Below, piece by piece: positions 8,543-18,479 of a stretch of 64,000 nt of DNA. Location of the stretch: NCBI GenBank assembly GCA_963713505.1, contig CAVQMC010000011.1:310001-374000 (forward strand), given 5' to 3'. Below the pieces are notes generated by a model that was given only the letters and a program-made list of their open reading frames with translations, searched no databases and was not told the DNA's origin. Position numbers and translations under genes: made by a program. Source of the DNA: CAVQMC01 sp963713505. Its GTDB lineage: Bacteria > Bacteroidota > Ignavibacteria > Ignavibacteriales > Ignavibacteriaceae. The stretch's first letter is position 1. Each line of letters starts with the position of its first letter.

Positions 8543-10620
8543 TCAATTCTTTAAAATCTTATTTTCATATCTTCTTCTGAACATTGAGATAATCATTCCT
8601 ATGCTTAAAATTATAACTCCAAACCAGACTAAATTCATATTCGGTTTTATACTTGCTTCAATGGATAAAACTTCTGCCGGTCCGGTTTTATTATTGCCTA
8701 CATATTCTAATGGAGCAATATATATATCTTTACTTAATCCCATTAAAATATCCGGCTCTCTCATTATACTGTTGTTGAATTCAGACATAAACATTACAGG
8801 GGAAGCTGTCCATGATGAATTTTTATCAGCTATGTTAACATTGAATGCATACTTTTTACCGTTATCAAAAGTAGTAAACCCAGTGTACATGAATTTATGA
8901 TTTAAAGCTTCCACAATTTGATTTTTAGGAAGCTTAATTTCCTGCGAAACAGAAAAGTTACCGGAAATTAAAACTCCGAATAGAAAAATTGCAATTCCAA
9001 TATGAGCAATTTGTCCGCCTGTAACTAAAAAATTAATTTTCAAACTTCTAATTATTTGATGAATATTTGCAATAATTGTAAAAGTTAAAGACAGAGCAAA
9101 AATGAAATTCATTACAGTTATTATATCTAATACAAGAGCGAGCAATATTGTAATAACAAGGGAAATTAATAGATAATATTCCGGATTGTTTTAACATAGT
9201 ATTTTTATCAGTTGATCGCCATTTTAAAAATAATGTTGCGCTGATCAGAAATGCCATCAAAATAACTAGTGGAAGATTCATAGTGTTATAAAAACTTGTT
9301 TCAACCGATCTGCCGAATATTGGTGCGGATGTTCCGACAATAATAATCAAAGCTGAACCAAGTAAAAGAGCGGATCCGTAAATTAAACCATTTTCTCTGC
9401 TTAATAAATAATCTTTCTCGCCATTGCTTGATATTTTTTTCAAATCTTTCCATCTTAATAATATGCCGCCTAATCCGATAATTATAAAAGTTAAGATGAA
9501 GGCTAACAGAAAAGTATATGTTACTTTACCGGGAGCGGAAAATGAATGAACAGAAGCATCTGATAAAATTCCGCTTCTTGTTAAGAAAGTACTATAAATA
9601 ACAAAAATAAAAGTTAATATTGCTAATACTAAATTGGTTCTTACATACTTTCCACTGAAATCTTTCTGCTGTGTATTGCGTTGGATTATTAATGTATGAA
9701 TTAAAGCAATTCCGATAATCCATGGAACGAGACTGGAATTTTCTACCGGATCCCAACCCCAAAATCCGCCCCAGCCCAAAACACCATATGCCCAGTATCC
9801 TCCAATCATCAAAGCTAAACCTAAAACTGTCATTGAAGCAATTATCCATGGCAATGATTTATTAACCCAGGTTTTATATTCTTTATTAACAATAGCAGAC
9901 ATTGCGAATGAATAGGGAATAGCAGCCATTGCAAATCCTACAAACAAAAGCGGGGGATGAATCTGCATCCAGAAATTCTGGAGCAGGGGATTTAATCCTC
10001 TTCCGGCAATTATAAAATTATCAGCAGGAATATTTAAAGCTGAAAGTAAACCTTTTAACTGCGGAGTGAAGTGAATGAACTTTTCTCCGTTATTGTCAAC
10101 CAAAATAAATCTTTGGATATCGTGAATATTTAAATAACTGTTATTGAAAAATCTTATTGGAATATAACTTGTTTCCGACCAGATATAAGCGAAAGGATTT
10201 TTTAAAAGCGGACTGATAAGAATTGCCAGGAATACGGCAGTTAAGGTATAGAAGATCATAAACGAAGCTTCTTGTTTGGAATTTTTAGAAAGGTATTTAA
10301 CCAGAAATAATCCGAATATTACCGTAAATAATAACCAAAGAAGAAAGCTGCCTTCCTGACCGGCGAAGAAAGTTGATAAAAGTAATCCGAAATGAAAGAT
10401 TACTGCTGCTGTATTCATATACATAATTATACTGATATTGATGCGATAAAATTATATAGAACAAAAAAGTACTGGCAGCAATTACAGTACCGGACATCAA
10501 ATAAAAACTTTTACGTGCAATTTTTAATGTGTTCTCATAACCTTTTAATGAATAATAATACATTACAATTGTGAACAATCCTAAAAGGATGGAAATTAAA
10601 ATTAAAATGTTGCCTATCAT
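8543..10620 (-). CDS. ccmF: CcmF-type cytochrome c haem lyase, two frame breaks
   Basis: A membrane protein of about 690 residues that attaches haem to periplasmic c-type cytochromes. Seen: the family's N-terminal helices and tyrosine-rich YVYEYSSS, the GQEGSFLLW motif, the tryptophan-rich haem motif WGGFWGWDPVENSS, TRSGILSDASVHSF, and a C-terminal periplasmic domain plus final helix. The N-terminal piece runs 10620 to about 10395, the middle about 10395 to 9165, and the C-terminal part to 8543. The frame changes near 10395 and again near 9165, although every conserved block is present, so sequence error is likely. It is isolated from other ccm genes in this window and sits within the copper island. 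Copper stress is known to hit cytochrome c maturation, which may explain its position (inference). Confidence 0.88.
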
Positions 10621-10748
10621 GTAATCTCCGTTTAGTAATAGAAATGAATCCTATTTATAGAGTTATATATCTTTATCTTATTGTTTAATAAATTATTTAA
10701 TTTTAAGGGAACAATATACTTTATATATTTTATTAATCAGATACATAT

Positions 10749-11129
10749 TTAATTCTTAACTTTAAACTTGTTTTTAATTAAAAATGTTTTTGCTTTATCC
10801 ACAGAAACTTCTTTTAGTTTCATTCCGCACAAAGGACATTTACCTGGAGCATCAGATATAACATTGAAGTCCATCATATCCTGGTAAACTTTTCCGTCTT
10901 TATTTTTATCTATTGATCTTAAATCAATTGCTCCTTCACGGACGATGGAATTTTTCTTAGAAATATCATGATGAGCTGAATCTTTTTTTATAGTATGATC
11001 CATCTTTTTATGATATTTCATGTTCATATCTTCATTTTTGCTCCCTTTATCCTGAGCAAATGTAAAAGTGGAAAATATTAAACCCAAGAATATAATCATA
11101 AAGAAGTTTTTGTTTAATAGATTTTTCAT
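10749..11129 (-). CDS. exported degenerate heavy-metal-binding domain protein
   Basis: A 126-residue periplasmic protein: signal peptide (cleavage near TFAQ), a short His/Met/Lys linker, then a domain from about residue 65. That domain reads IDKNKDGKVYQDMMDFN followed by ISDAPGKCPLCGMKL. The second half is the CPxCGM half of the heavy-metal-binding domain (HMBD). In the first half the usual CPMH is replaced by DMMD, and the residues before it resemble an EF-hand loop. The same domain closes CusB at 14725-16299. It lies 21 nt after the PII-like gene and is probably the last gene of the cus operon. A periplasmic metal relay to CusB is a reasonable inference. Confidence 0.7.
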   Translation of the reverse strand: MKNLLNKNFFMIIFLGLIFSTFTFAQDKGSKNEDMNMKYHKKMDHTIKKDSAHHDISKKNSIVREGAIDLRSIDKNKDGKVYQDMMDFNVISDAPGKCPLCGMKLKEVSVDKAKTFLIKNKFKVKN

Positions 11130-11150
11130 TTTTTGTTCCTTTTTATTTTT

Positions 11151-11492
11151 TTAGAGATTATTAAAGTCGTTAACTTCACCGGTTTTAATTCTTACAGCTT
11201 TTTCCACGGGAATAACGAAAATCCATCCATCTCCGCTTTTGCCTGTATGAGCATGTTTTGAAATGATATCAACTAATTTATCGCTCCGTTCGTTATTACA
11301 AATCATTTCAATTTTAACTACTTTAGAATATTTTTGAACATACTCGATTGAAAAACTGAAAGCATCTTTATCGGCCCACTCTGCCAGAGCATTTGCATCC
11401 AGCAGAGTCATACCTTTTACACCGGCTTCTTCCAGTTTATTAATTACCAAATCGGCTTTTTCATGTCTTATATATGCAATTATTTTTTTCAT
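11151..11492 (-). CDS. PII-like regulator linked to metal efflux (PII-NG type)
   Basis: A 113-residue PII-fold protein, beginning MKKIIAYIRHEKAD and ending with the typical GKSGDGWIFVIPVEKAVRI strand. The classical GlnB T-loop tyrosine segment is not obvious; the central part (LDANALAEWADKDAFSF) is different. PII proteins of the 'new group' are known beside cusA-type RND genes and are thought to control metal efflux rather than nitrogen. Here the ATG at 11492 is one base after the cusA stop. The Shine-Dalgarno AGGAGA lies inside the last cusA codons, which fixes this start rather than the ATG at 11510. Translational coupling to cusA is therefore likely. Confidence 0.82.
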   Translation of the reverse strand: MKKIIAYIRHEKADLVINKLEEAGVKGMTLLDANALAEWADKDAFSFSIEYVQKYSKVVKIEMICNNERSDKLVDIISKHAHTGKSGDGWIFVIPVEKAVRIKTGEVNDFNNL

Positions 11493-11493
11493 T

Positions 11494-14400
11494 TTAATTC
11501 TCCTGAACATTTTCCGTTAACATATTTTTTTTCTTCATTTCTCTTCTTTTAAGCAGATAGAAGATAGCCGGGAAAATAGTAAGTTCCATAATTAAGCTTG
11601 TGAAAATACCGCCTGCCATCGGAGCCGCGATCCTTTTCATTACATCGCCGCCGGCACCATGGCCGATAAGTATTGGAAGCAGACCGAAGAACAGCACCAT
11701 TACAGTCATCATTTTAGGTCTAATTCTCTTTACTGCACCTTCAAAAATAGATTCTCTTAAATCCGCAAAAGATTTTAACAGACCTTTTTCTCTCCATTTT
11801 TCATAAGCTATATCAAGATAAAGAAGCATAACTACTCCGGTTTCTGCACTCACTCCAAGTAAAGCAATTATACCAACCCATACAGCAACACTTAAGTGGA
11901 AGTTGGCCAAGTATAAATACCAGACAGCACCAACCATAGAAAAAGGAAGTGCGAGCAGAATAATTCCTGTTTTCACAAAAGATTTTGTATTGAAGTAGAG
12001 CAGGAGAATTACAATCAAAAGTGTTACAGGTAATACAACAGCTAATTTTTTAGCAGCTCTTTCCATGTATTCATATTGTCCGCTCCATATTATAGAATAA
12101 CCCGGGGGAAGTTTTAACTTTTGCGCAACTACTTTTTGAGCATTATTAACATATGTTCCAACGTCTATATTTTCTATATCGATATATACCCATGAATTCG
12201 GACGTGCATTTTCCGATTTTATCATTGGGGGACCTTTTCGAATAATGACATTTCCCAATTCATCTAATGGTATATTTCCTCCCCCCGGCAGGGGAACGAG
12301 AACTCTCTTTAAAGCTTCGATATTATCTCTGTAATCTCTTTGATAACGGAGATTGACAGGATATCTTTCCAATCCTTCTACAGTTTGGGTAATATTCATA
12401 CCGCCGACTGCAGACATGAATACATTCTGTACATCTGAAATAGTTAAACCATATCTTGCTATTGCATTTCTATCAATATCAAAATCAACATAATTCCCCC
12501 CGGCTGATCTTTCAGCATAAACTGATCTTGTTCCGGGAATACCATGGATTATTTCCTCTAATTGTTTACCGATATCCTGGAGTTTATTAAGATCAGGTCC
12601 TGCTATTTTTATTCCGACCGGAGTTTTAATTCCCGTTGACAGCATATCTATTCTAGTTTTTATCGGCATTGTCCACGCGTTTGTAAGTCCGGGAATTTTT
12701 ACGGCTTTATCCAATTCATCAACAAGTTTTTGTCTTGTCATTCCAGCCGGCCATTCATCTTCCGGTTTTAATTGTATTGTTGTTTCAATCATTGAAAGGG
12801 GAGCCGGATCAGTTGGGGTATCGGCCCTTCCTATCTTACCAAAAACAGATTCAACTTCCGGGAAGGTTTTAATTATTTTATCAGTCTGCTGCAGCAATTC
12901 TTTTGCTTTTGTAATTGATATTCCCGGTAAAGTTGTAGGCATGTATAAAAGGTCACCTTCGTACAGCGGAGGCATAAATTCCGAACCTAATTTTGAAAAA
13001 GGAATGTATGATGCAATTACAATCAATGCAGAAATTATTATTACCCACCATCTTTTTTTCATGACAAAATCTACAATCGGGTGATATATTTTCATTAAAA
13101 ACTTTGTGATAGGGTTTTCATCTTCTTTTTTCATCTTACCGCGGATAAAATAACCCATTAAAACAGGAACAATAGTAATAGCAAGAATAGCTCCGGCTGC
13201 CATTGAATATGTTTTAGTAAAAGCCAGCGGTTTAAACATCCTTCCTTCCTGAGCTTCTAAAGTAAAGACCGGAATAAAGGAAACTGTAATAACTAAAAGT
13301 GAATAGAAGATCGATGGTCCGACTTCTTTTGATGATTCCAAAATAACTGCCCAGTGCGGCTTTCGTTTATCAGCCGGCAGCAGCTGATTATGCAGAATAT
13401 GAGAATGCGAATTCTCCACCATTATAATTGCCGCATCCACCATAGCTCCAATTGCAATTGCAATTCCTCCCAGCGACATTATATTTGCATTTAATCCCTG
13501 CAGTTTCATTATTAATAATGCTGCGAGTACTGCAGTCGGCAGGGTAAAAATTGCAACAAGCGAACTTCTAAAGTGCATCAGGAATAAGATAATTACTAAT
13601 GCAACAATTAAACCTTCTTCTAAAAGTTTGTCACCTAAATTATCAACAGCTTTATGGATTAATTCACTTCTGTCATAAACAGGTACAATTTGAACATCGG
13701 ATGGAAGGGAAGCTTTTAGTTCCTGCAGTCTTTTCTTAACTCTGTTGATAACAGCGAGACCGTTTTCACCATATCGCTGAATAATTATACCGCCGACAAC
13801 TTCACCTTCACCATTTAGATCTGCAATACCTCTTCTTAATTCCGGGCCAATATCAACATTTGCAACATCTTTTAAATATACAGGTGTGCCTGTACTTTGG
13901 TTTTTACCTATTGCAATATTTTTAAGATCGTCTACGTTTTTTATATATCCCAATCCTCTAACCATAAATTCGGTCTCGCCCATTTCCATCAATCTACCGC
14001 CGACATCATTATTGCTTTGTTTTATTGCCATTTTAACATGACTGAGAGGGATATTATAAGAAGCTAACTTTGTGGGATCAATATTAACCTGATATTGTTT
14101 TACAAAACCTCCGACACTTGCAACTTCGGAAACTCCCGGAATTGCGGACAGTTCATATTTTAAAAACCAATCTTGTATGGAACGTAAGTTCTTGTAAACT
14201 TTTAGTTTTTGATTTAAGTGCGTATTCATAAACCCACCCAAGTCCAGTTGCATCCGGTCCTAATTCAGGTGAAACCCCTTCCGGCAGTGAACTTCGCATA
14301 GAACTTAAATATTCAAGTACACGGCTTCTTGCCCAGTATAGATCCGTACCATCTTCAAAAATTATATATACCATTGAAAAGCCGAAGAAAGAATATCCTC

Positions 14401-14677
14401 TCACATCTTTTGCATAAGGAACAGAGAGCATTTTGGATGTTAACGGATACGTTACTTGATCCTCAACAATCTGAGGTCCTTGTCCAGGATATTTTGTAAA
14501 TATAATTACCTGAACATCACTTAAATCAGGTATTGCATCCACTGGCGTATTTTTAATTGCCCAAATACCGCCTAATATTAATGCGGCAGTTAAAATTATT
14601 ACCAATATTTTATTATTTATTGACCATTCTATAATCTTGGCAATCATTCCGTCTTTAGTTGGATTATTAGTAGTCAT
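11494..14677 (-). CDS. cusA: CusA-type heavy-metal RND efflux pump, one frame break
   Basis: The inner-membrane proton-driven pump of a Cu/Ag tripartite efflux system, about 1060 residues as in the family. Seen: N-terminal NTPVDAIPDLSDVQV, the heavy-metal RND signature AIAIGAMVDAAIIMVEN with Asp and Glu in helix 4, and the periplasmic Met positions PLSM, RIDMLSTGIKTP and SAVGGM. By eye the last three match the copper-site methionines of E. coli CusA. The first piece (14677 to about 14190) and the second (to 11494) overlap in different frames. The natural join is ...LQEL then RSIQDWFLKYEL, so one base is off near 14190. It is followed immediately by the PII-like gene; cusB precedes it by 47 nt. 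Confidence 0.9.
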
Positions 14678-14724
14678 TTAAATTCTCCAAAATTTTATTA
14701 AACTTAACATCAAAACTCTAATGA

Positions 14725-16299
14725 TTATTTTTTGTATTCATATCCGTGTTCTGTTAAGTTTTTTTCAACTTCTTTTATTGTAAACTCTTTTAATGTCATT
14801 CCGCACAAAGGACATTCACCCGGTTCATCTGAAATAACATTCCAATCCATAATATCTTCGTAAAGTTTACCGTCTTTATTTTTATCAATTGCGGAAAGAT
14901 CAATCACACCTTTTCTAATTCTTGGATCATTACTTTCGGAATCATTATTCATATCATTCTTGGAATTAGATTTTGTCGAGTCCATTTTCATTGAACCGAT
15001 TTTCGAAGAATCTTTAGATGATTCTGAACTGAATTGAGATAAGGCAGCTTTTAAATTGCTTTCCGAATCGATTAAGAATTGTGCGGATGTTACAATTTTG
15101 TTACCGGCATTTAATCCATCTAAAACTTGATAATATCCGTCAGAATAATCACCAAGTTTAACTTCCACCGGTTTGAATTTTCCATCACCTAGTGCAAGGA
15201 TAACTATGTCTTTCTGTCCGGTGCGTAAAACTGCTTGTTCGGGAATTACAGGATAATCGCCAAGATTTTTTCCATTAATAACAATATTTGCAAACATAGA
15301 TGGTTTTAATTGATCGTTATAATTTGGGATATCAAATCTTACTTTTACTGTTCTGGTTTTATCATCGAGCGTCGGATAAATGAAAGATATTTTACTATGA
15401 AAAGTTTTACCGGGAAGAAAATTGAAAGTAATTTCTGCAGACGATCCAAGTTTTATTTTCGGTAATTCGTATTCATAGATATCTGCGAGCAGCCATAAGT
15501 TATCCAGGTTAGCAATTTTTAATAAAGGAGTTCCGGCATTAATTTTATCACCTTCAATTACATTTTTATGAATTACAGTTCCGTCAAACGGTGCATAAAG
15601 TGTAACATATTTTTTTACTTCTTTGGAATCTTCAATCCTTTTTATTTCCGATTCCGGTACATCCAGTAGTTCTAATTTTCTTATACTATTGTTTATTAAT
15701 TCTTTACCGCTTGCAGATATGTTTTTATCTTTACTTGCCATTACCGATGAACCATAGGATAAAGCTGTTATCAATTCCTGCTGAGCTGCTACTAATTCAG
15801 GTGAATATATATCGATTAACTTTTGGCCTTTTTTAACTTTTTGTCCTGTATAATTAACATATAAATTTTCAACCCAGCCGCTTACTTTTGTATTCACTAT
15901 ATATTCTTTTTGTTCATCGGTTTGGAGTATTCCGTTTGTTATTACTTGCGGACTAAGGTTTTTGGTTTCAACCACAGCAGTTTTAACATTCATATTCTGT
16001 TGAACTGCACCGCTGATAGTCACAATTCCATCTCCGGATGCTTCATCCGCATAAACCGGAACTAAATCCATTCCCATTTTAGATTTTCCCGGATGATCAT
16101 AAACTTCATTCGGATTCATCGGTGCACGCCAATAAAGGACTTTTCTTTCTTGTTCAGCATTTTGGCCGGAGTCATTTTTTGCATTAGTAACTTCAACATT
16201 ATTATTATTCCCGCTCAGCCATAAATATGAAATCACAACTATTATTATTATTAATATTCCGATAATTATATTTTGAATTTTCACTTTAATATTCTCCAA
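14725..16299 (-). CDS. cusB: CusB-type membrane fusion protein with metal-binding-like domains at both ends
   Basis: A 524-residue periplasmic adaptor linking CusA to the outer-membrane channel. Order: N-terminal membrane anchor; a Cys-free HMBD variant at about residues 55-80 (YWRAPMNPNEVYDHPGKS, then GMDLVPVY); biotinyl-lipoyl and hairpin regions (VSGWVENLYVNYTGQKVKKG); barrel; and membrane-proximal domain (VLDGLNAGNKIVTSAQFLID). After a Ser/Lys/Asp-rich linker, a second domain at about 455-524 has DKNKDGKLYEDIMDWN and CPLCGM. This tail is closely similar to the separate protein at 10749-11129. CusB methionines are known to receive Cu(I) or Ag(I) from a chaperone. The tail may be a built-in chaperone (inference). 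The cusC stop lies 3 nt upstream. Confidence 0.9.
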   Translation of the reverse strand: MENIKVKIQNIIIGILIIIIVVISYLWLSGNNNNVEVTNAKNDSGQNAEQERKVLYWRAPMNPNEVYDHPGKSKMGMDLVPVYADEASGDGIVTISGAVQQNMNVKTAVVETKNLSPQVITNGILQTDEQKEYIVNTKVSGWVENLYVNYTGQKVKKGQKLIDIYSPELVAAQQELITALSYGSSVMASKDKNISASGKELINNSIRKLELLDVPESEIKRIEDSKEVKKYVTLYAPFDGTVIHKNVIEGDKINAGTPLLKIANLDNLWLLADIYEYELPKIKLGSSAEITFNFLPGKTFHSKISFIYPTLDDKTRTVKVRFDIPNYNDQLKPSMFANIVINGKNLGDYPVIPEQAVLRTGQKDIVILALGDGKFKPVEVKLGDYSDGYYQVLDGLNAGNKIVTSAQFLIDSESNLKAALSQFSSESSKDSSKIGSMKMDSTKSNSKNDMNNDSESNDPRIRKGVIDLSAIDKNKDGKLYEDIMDWNVISDEPGECPLCGMTLKEFTIKEVEKNLTEHGYEYKK

Positions 16300-16302
16300 A
16301 AT

Positions 16303-17571
16303 TTATTTGTTTAGATGAGTTCCTGTAAGGAATTCTAACTCTGCAATTTTCTTTAGATAATCTGTTTTTAACTTGTAAAGGTTTGTTTCTATTCTGTATA
16401 ATTGGTTCTGTGCATCAATAACATTTATAAAATCAACTTTATTTACCTGGTAACTTGCAAGTGCAGAACTCAGATTTTGATTTGCCTGCTGAAGCAGTCC
16501 ATTCTCAAATAAATCAATTCTGTTTTTTAATGAATTAAGATCCGTTACATCAGTTCCAAAAACTCCGTTAAGATATTGAACTGCCTGATAGTACTGTTGA
16601 TTATAGAGTTCTTGAATGGATACTGCTTCATCTACCTTTGAGGATATTTTACCGCCGTAATTAATCGGAACAGAAATTCCCACAGTAAAAGAAAGAAAAT
16701 CGTTCTGCGGCATTCCGGTTTTCTGCAGTTTATCCCTTTGACCGTATTGAACACCTAAAGTAAAATTCGGCAGATAATCTTTCTCTGCTGCATTTTCTTT
16801 TAATTTTCCTTTTTCCTGTGAAAGTTGTATCCCTTGCAGATAAGGTCTGTTAGCTTTTGCTAAAGAATCTAACTGTTCAACTGTAATATCAATTGTTTTT
16901 ATTGAATCAAATGTTTCTGTAGATATTTTGGAATCAGCTTTTTGAAGAAGAAGGGCATTCAATGAAGAAAGAGCAGAACCTTCCTTACTTTTTAAATCCT
17001 CAATTTTATCGGAAATATCCGTTATTTCTAATTGCACTTTTATTAAATTCTGCTGACTTGCAGTGGAAACAGAATATTTTGTGCTTACCACTTCAGAAAT
17101 CTTTTCAAGAAGGTTTTTGCTTTGTTCAGCTAGCTCAATATTTTTTCTAAAAAAACTGAGCGAGTAATAATTCTGCTTAACATTTTTTCTTATTTCATTT
17201 TCTGCGTCTTTAATTTCTTTATCTATAATTGAAGTATCTATTGCAGCGGCATCTTCCATAGCAGAAAGTTTACCGGGGAATGGAAAACTCTGCTGAAGTC
17301 CAATTGCTTTTTGAGTCATTGGTTCTTCATTAAAAGAAAAAGAACTTGTAGGAAGATTCATCAATCCCAATGTTAACATTGGATCCGGCAGATTGGATAC
17401 TTGGGGGATTTTATTTTTTGCAACATCTCTTTTTGCGCGAAGCATAGCAAGTTTTGGACTTACTTTAATTGCTTTACTAACTAAAGAATCCAAATTTACG
17501 TTTTGACCAAAACAGTTTTTTAATCCAAGCAGTGTAAAAGTTGTTAAGCAAATAAGCAGTATTTTTTTCAT
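16303..17571 (-). CDS. cusC: TolC-family outer-membrane efflux protein
   Basis: The outer-membrane channel of the Cus-like pump, about 422 residues. It has a signal peptide (LLGLKNCFGQ) and two related alpha-helical hairpin repeats. Typical family motifs are PDPMLTLGL near residue 60, LQQSFPFPGKL near 95, and SFTVGISVPINYGGK near 300. I chose the ATG at 17571 because GAGG sits 6 nt before it; an in-frame TTG at 17583 is the alternative. Three nt separate it from cusB, so cusC-cusB-cusA-PII-HMBD read as one operon. A dyad at 17606-17625 lies just upstream and may be the control site. Confidence 0.87.
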   Translation of the reverse strand: MKKILLICLTTFTLLGLKNCFGQNVNLDSLVSKAIKVSPKLAMLRAKRDVAKNKIPQVSNLPDPMLTLGLMNLPTSSFSFNEEPMTQKAIGLQQSFPFPGKLSAMEDAAAIDTSIIDKEIKDAENEIRKNVKQNYYSLSFFRKNIELAEQSKNLLEKISEVVSTKYSVSTASQQNLIKVQLEITDISDKIEDLKSKEGSALSSLNALLLQKADSKISTETFDSIKTIDITVEQLDSLAKANRPYLQGIQLSQEKGKLKENAAEKDYLPNFTLGVQYGQRDKLQKTGMPQNDFLSFTVGISVPINYGGKISSKVDEAVSIQELYNQQYYQAVQYLNGVFGTDVTDLNSLKNRIDLFENGLLQQANQNLSSALASYQVNKVDFINVIDAQNQLYRIETNLYKLKTDYLKKIAELEFLTGTHLNK

Positions 17572-17605
17572 TAATATCCTCAATAATTTAATCCTGTATC
17601 TTTTT

Positions 17606-17625
17606 AATTTGAACTAAATCAAATT
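17606..17625. promoter_or_regulatory. inverted repeat upstream of cusC, candidate operator
   Basis: AATTTGA (17606-17612), six bases, TCAAATT (17619-17625) is a perfect 7-bp inverted repeat 35-54 nt before the cusC start. A TTGATCAA palindrome lies next to it at 17631-17638. No regulator gene is present in the island, so the ligand and protein are unknown. Confidence 0.35.
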
Positions 17626-17699
17626 TTAAATTGATCAAGTGTGGATTGAAGGAAAAGTTGTAATAATTCCTTTGATCCGGGCGATAAGAATTGAGGGTA

Positions 17700-18131
17700 T
17701 TAAATTAAAAGTACGGAGTTGTATATATAAAGTTGATTACTAGAAAGTAATGGGGGAGAAGAGTCTGAAAATGAATTATTTGTGAAAGATTTTGCTTTTT
17801 CATTTAATGGTAATAAAGATACAAGTACTTTATTAACCGTAATATTTTTTTGAATTTCACTTTTATTAGCTAGAAAAGAATCTTTAACATATTTTAATGC
17901 AATTTCGGATGCACAGCAATTTTGAGATTTAACTGAAATATCTTTTGTAGCATCTTTAGTCATATTGCATGCATTGTGCATGCTGTTATTATTCATTTCA
18001 TGACATTCACATTTTGGACTGTTTGTCATTTCAGTTTCCGTCATCGAACAAAAGTGTATAGTAAGGGGAAGTCCTGTTGTGGAAACAAAGAATAATAAAT
18101 TAAATAATATAACTATTGCTTTTTTATACAT
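17700..18131 (-). CDS. exported Cys-rich small protein preceding cusC
   Basis: A 143-residue protein with signal peptide. Cysteines and histidines occur in pairs: HFCSM near residue 26, KCECHEM near 40, HNAC near 52, NCCASE near 72. Similar exported proteins with an early HxC and a later CC are known to me beside metal-efflux genes in Bacteroidota-like genomes, but they have no assigned function. The C-terminal half is Ser/Leu-rich without clear fold. It is on the same strand as cusC, 128 nt upstream, so it may have its own promoter. Periplasmic binding of Cu(I), or sensing, is plausible but unproven. Confidence 0.55.
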   Translation of the reverse strand: MYKKAIVILFNLLFFVSTTGLPLTIHFCSMTETEMTNSPKCECHEMNNNSMHNACNMTKDATKDISVKSQNCCASEIALKYVKDSFLANKSEIQKNITVNKVLVSLLPLNEKAKSFTNNSFSDSSPPLLSSNQLYIYNSVLLI

Positions 18132-18479
18132 TATTGGGATTAAACTTAAATAATCAATCCATTTTAGTCAAGATATGTGCCAATGGACAAATAATTGCAT
18201 TTTGCAAATATTTTGATGTTTGAATTTTGAATTCTTACCATTATTACCAAAAATAATCCCATAATTAAGAAGATTATTTAATTGTTGAAAATAACTTTGC
18301 TTCAGAATAAAGTCTGGATATTAAAATTTATAATAATTAAATCCTCAAATATTAAATTCTCTAAAACAATTACTGTTTTAATTTTTTATGAACTTACTAA
18401 ATTAAATCTTTATTACTTTGAATTTTCAGACTGCGTCTTTATATTTGAAAATTAAATTTTTTACAAAATTTACGGATTA
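18132..18479. other. 348-bp divergent intergenic region
   Basis: The region is AT-rich and separates the copper island (minus strand) from asnS (plus strand). The only element I can support is the promoter at 18417-18447. I see no RNA gene, no open frame of interest and no repeat. Confidence 0.5.
18417..18447 (+). promoter_or_regulatory. Bacteroidota-type promoter for asnS-nuo
   Basis: TTTG (18417-18420), 19-nt spacer, TATATTTG (18440-18447) is a full match to the TTTG/TAnnTTTG consensus. Predicted transcription starts about 25 nt before the asnS ATG. Confidence 0.6.

Noticed and set aside
11494..11510. Start of the PII-like protein at ATG 11510
   Set aside because: The AGGAGA ribosome site lies between this ATG and the next at 11492, and the protein fold begins with MKKIIAY at the second.
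14153..14253. Programmed frameshift in cusA
   Set aside because: No slippery heptamer or downstream stem is clear, and many other genes in the window break in the same way, so sequence error is simpler.
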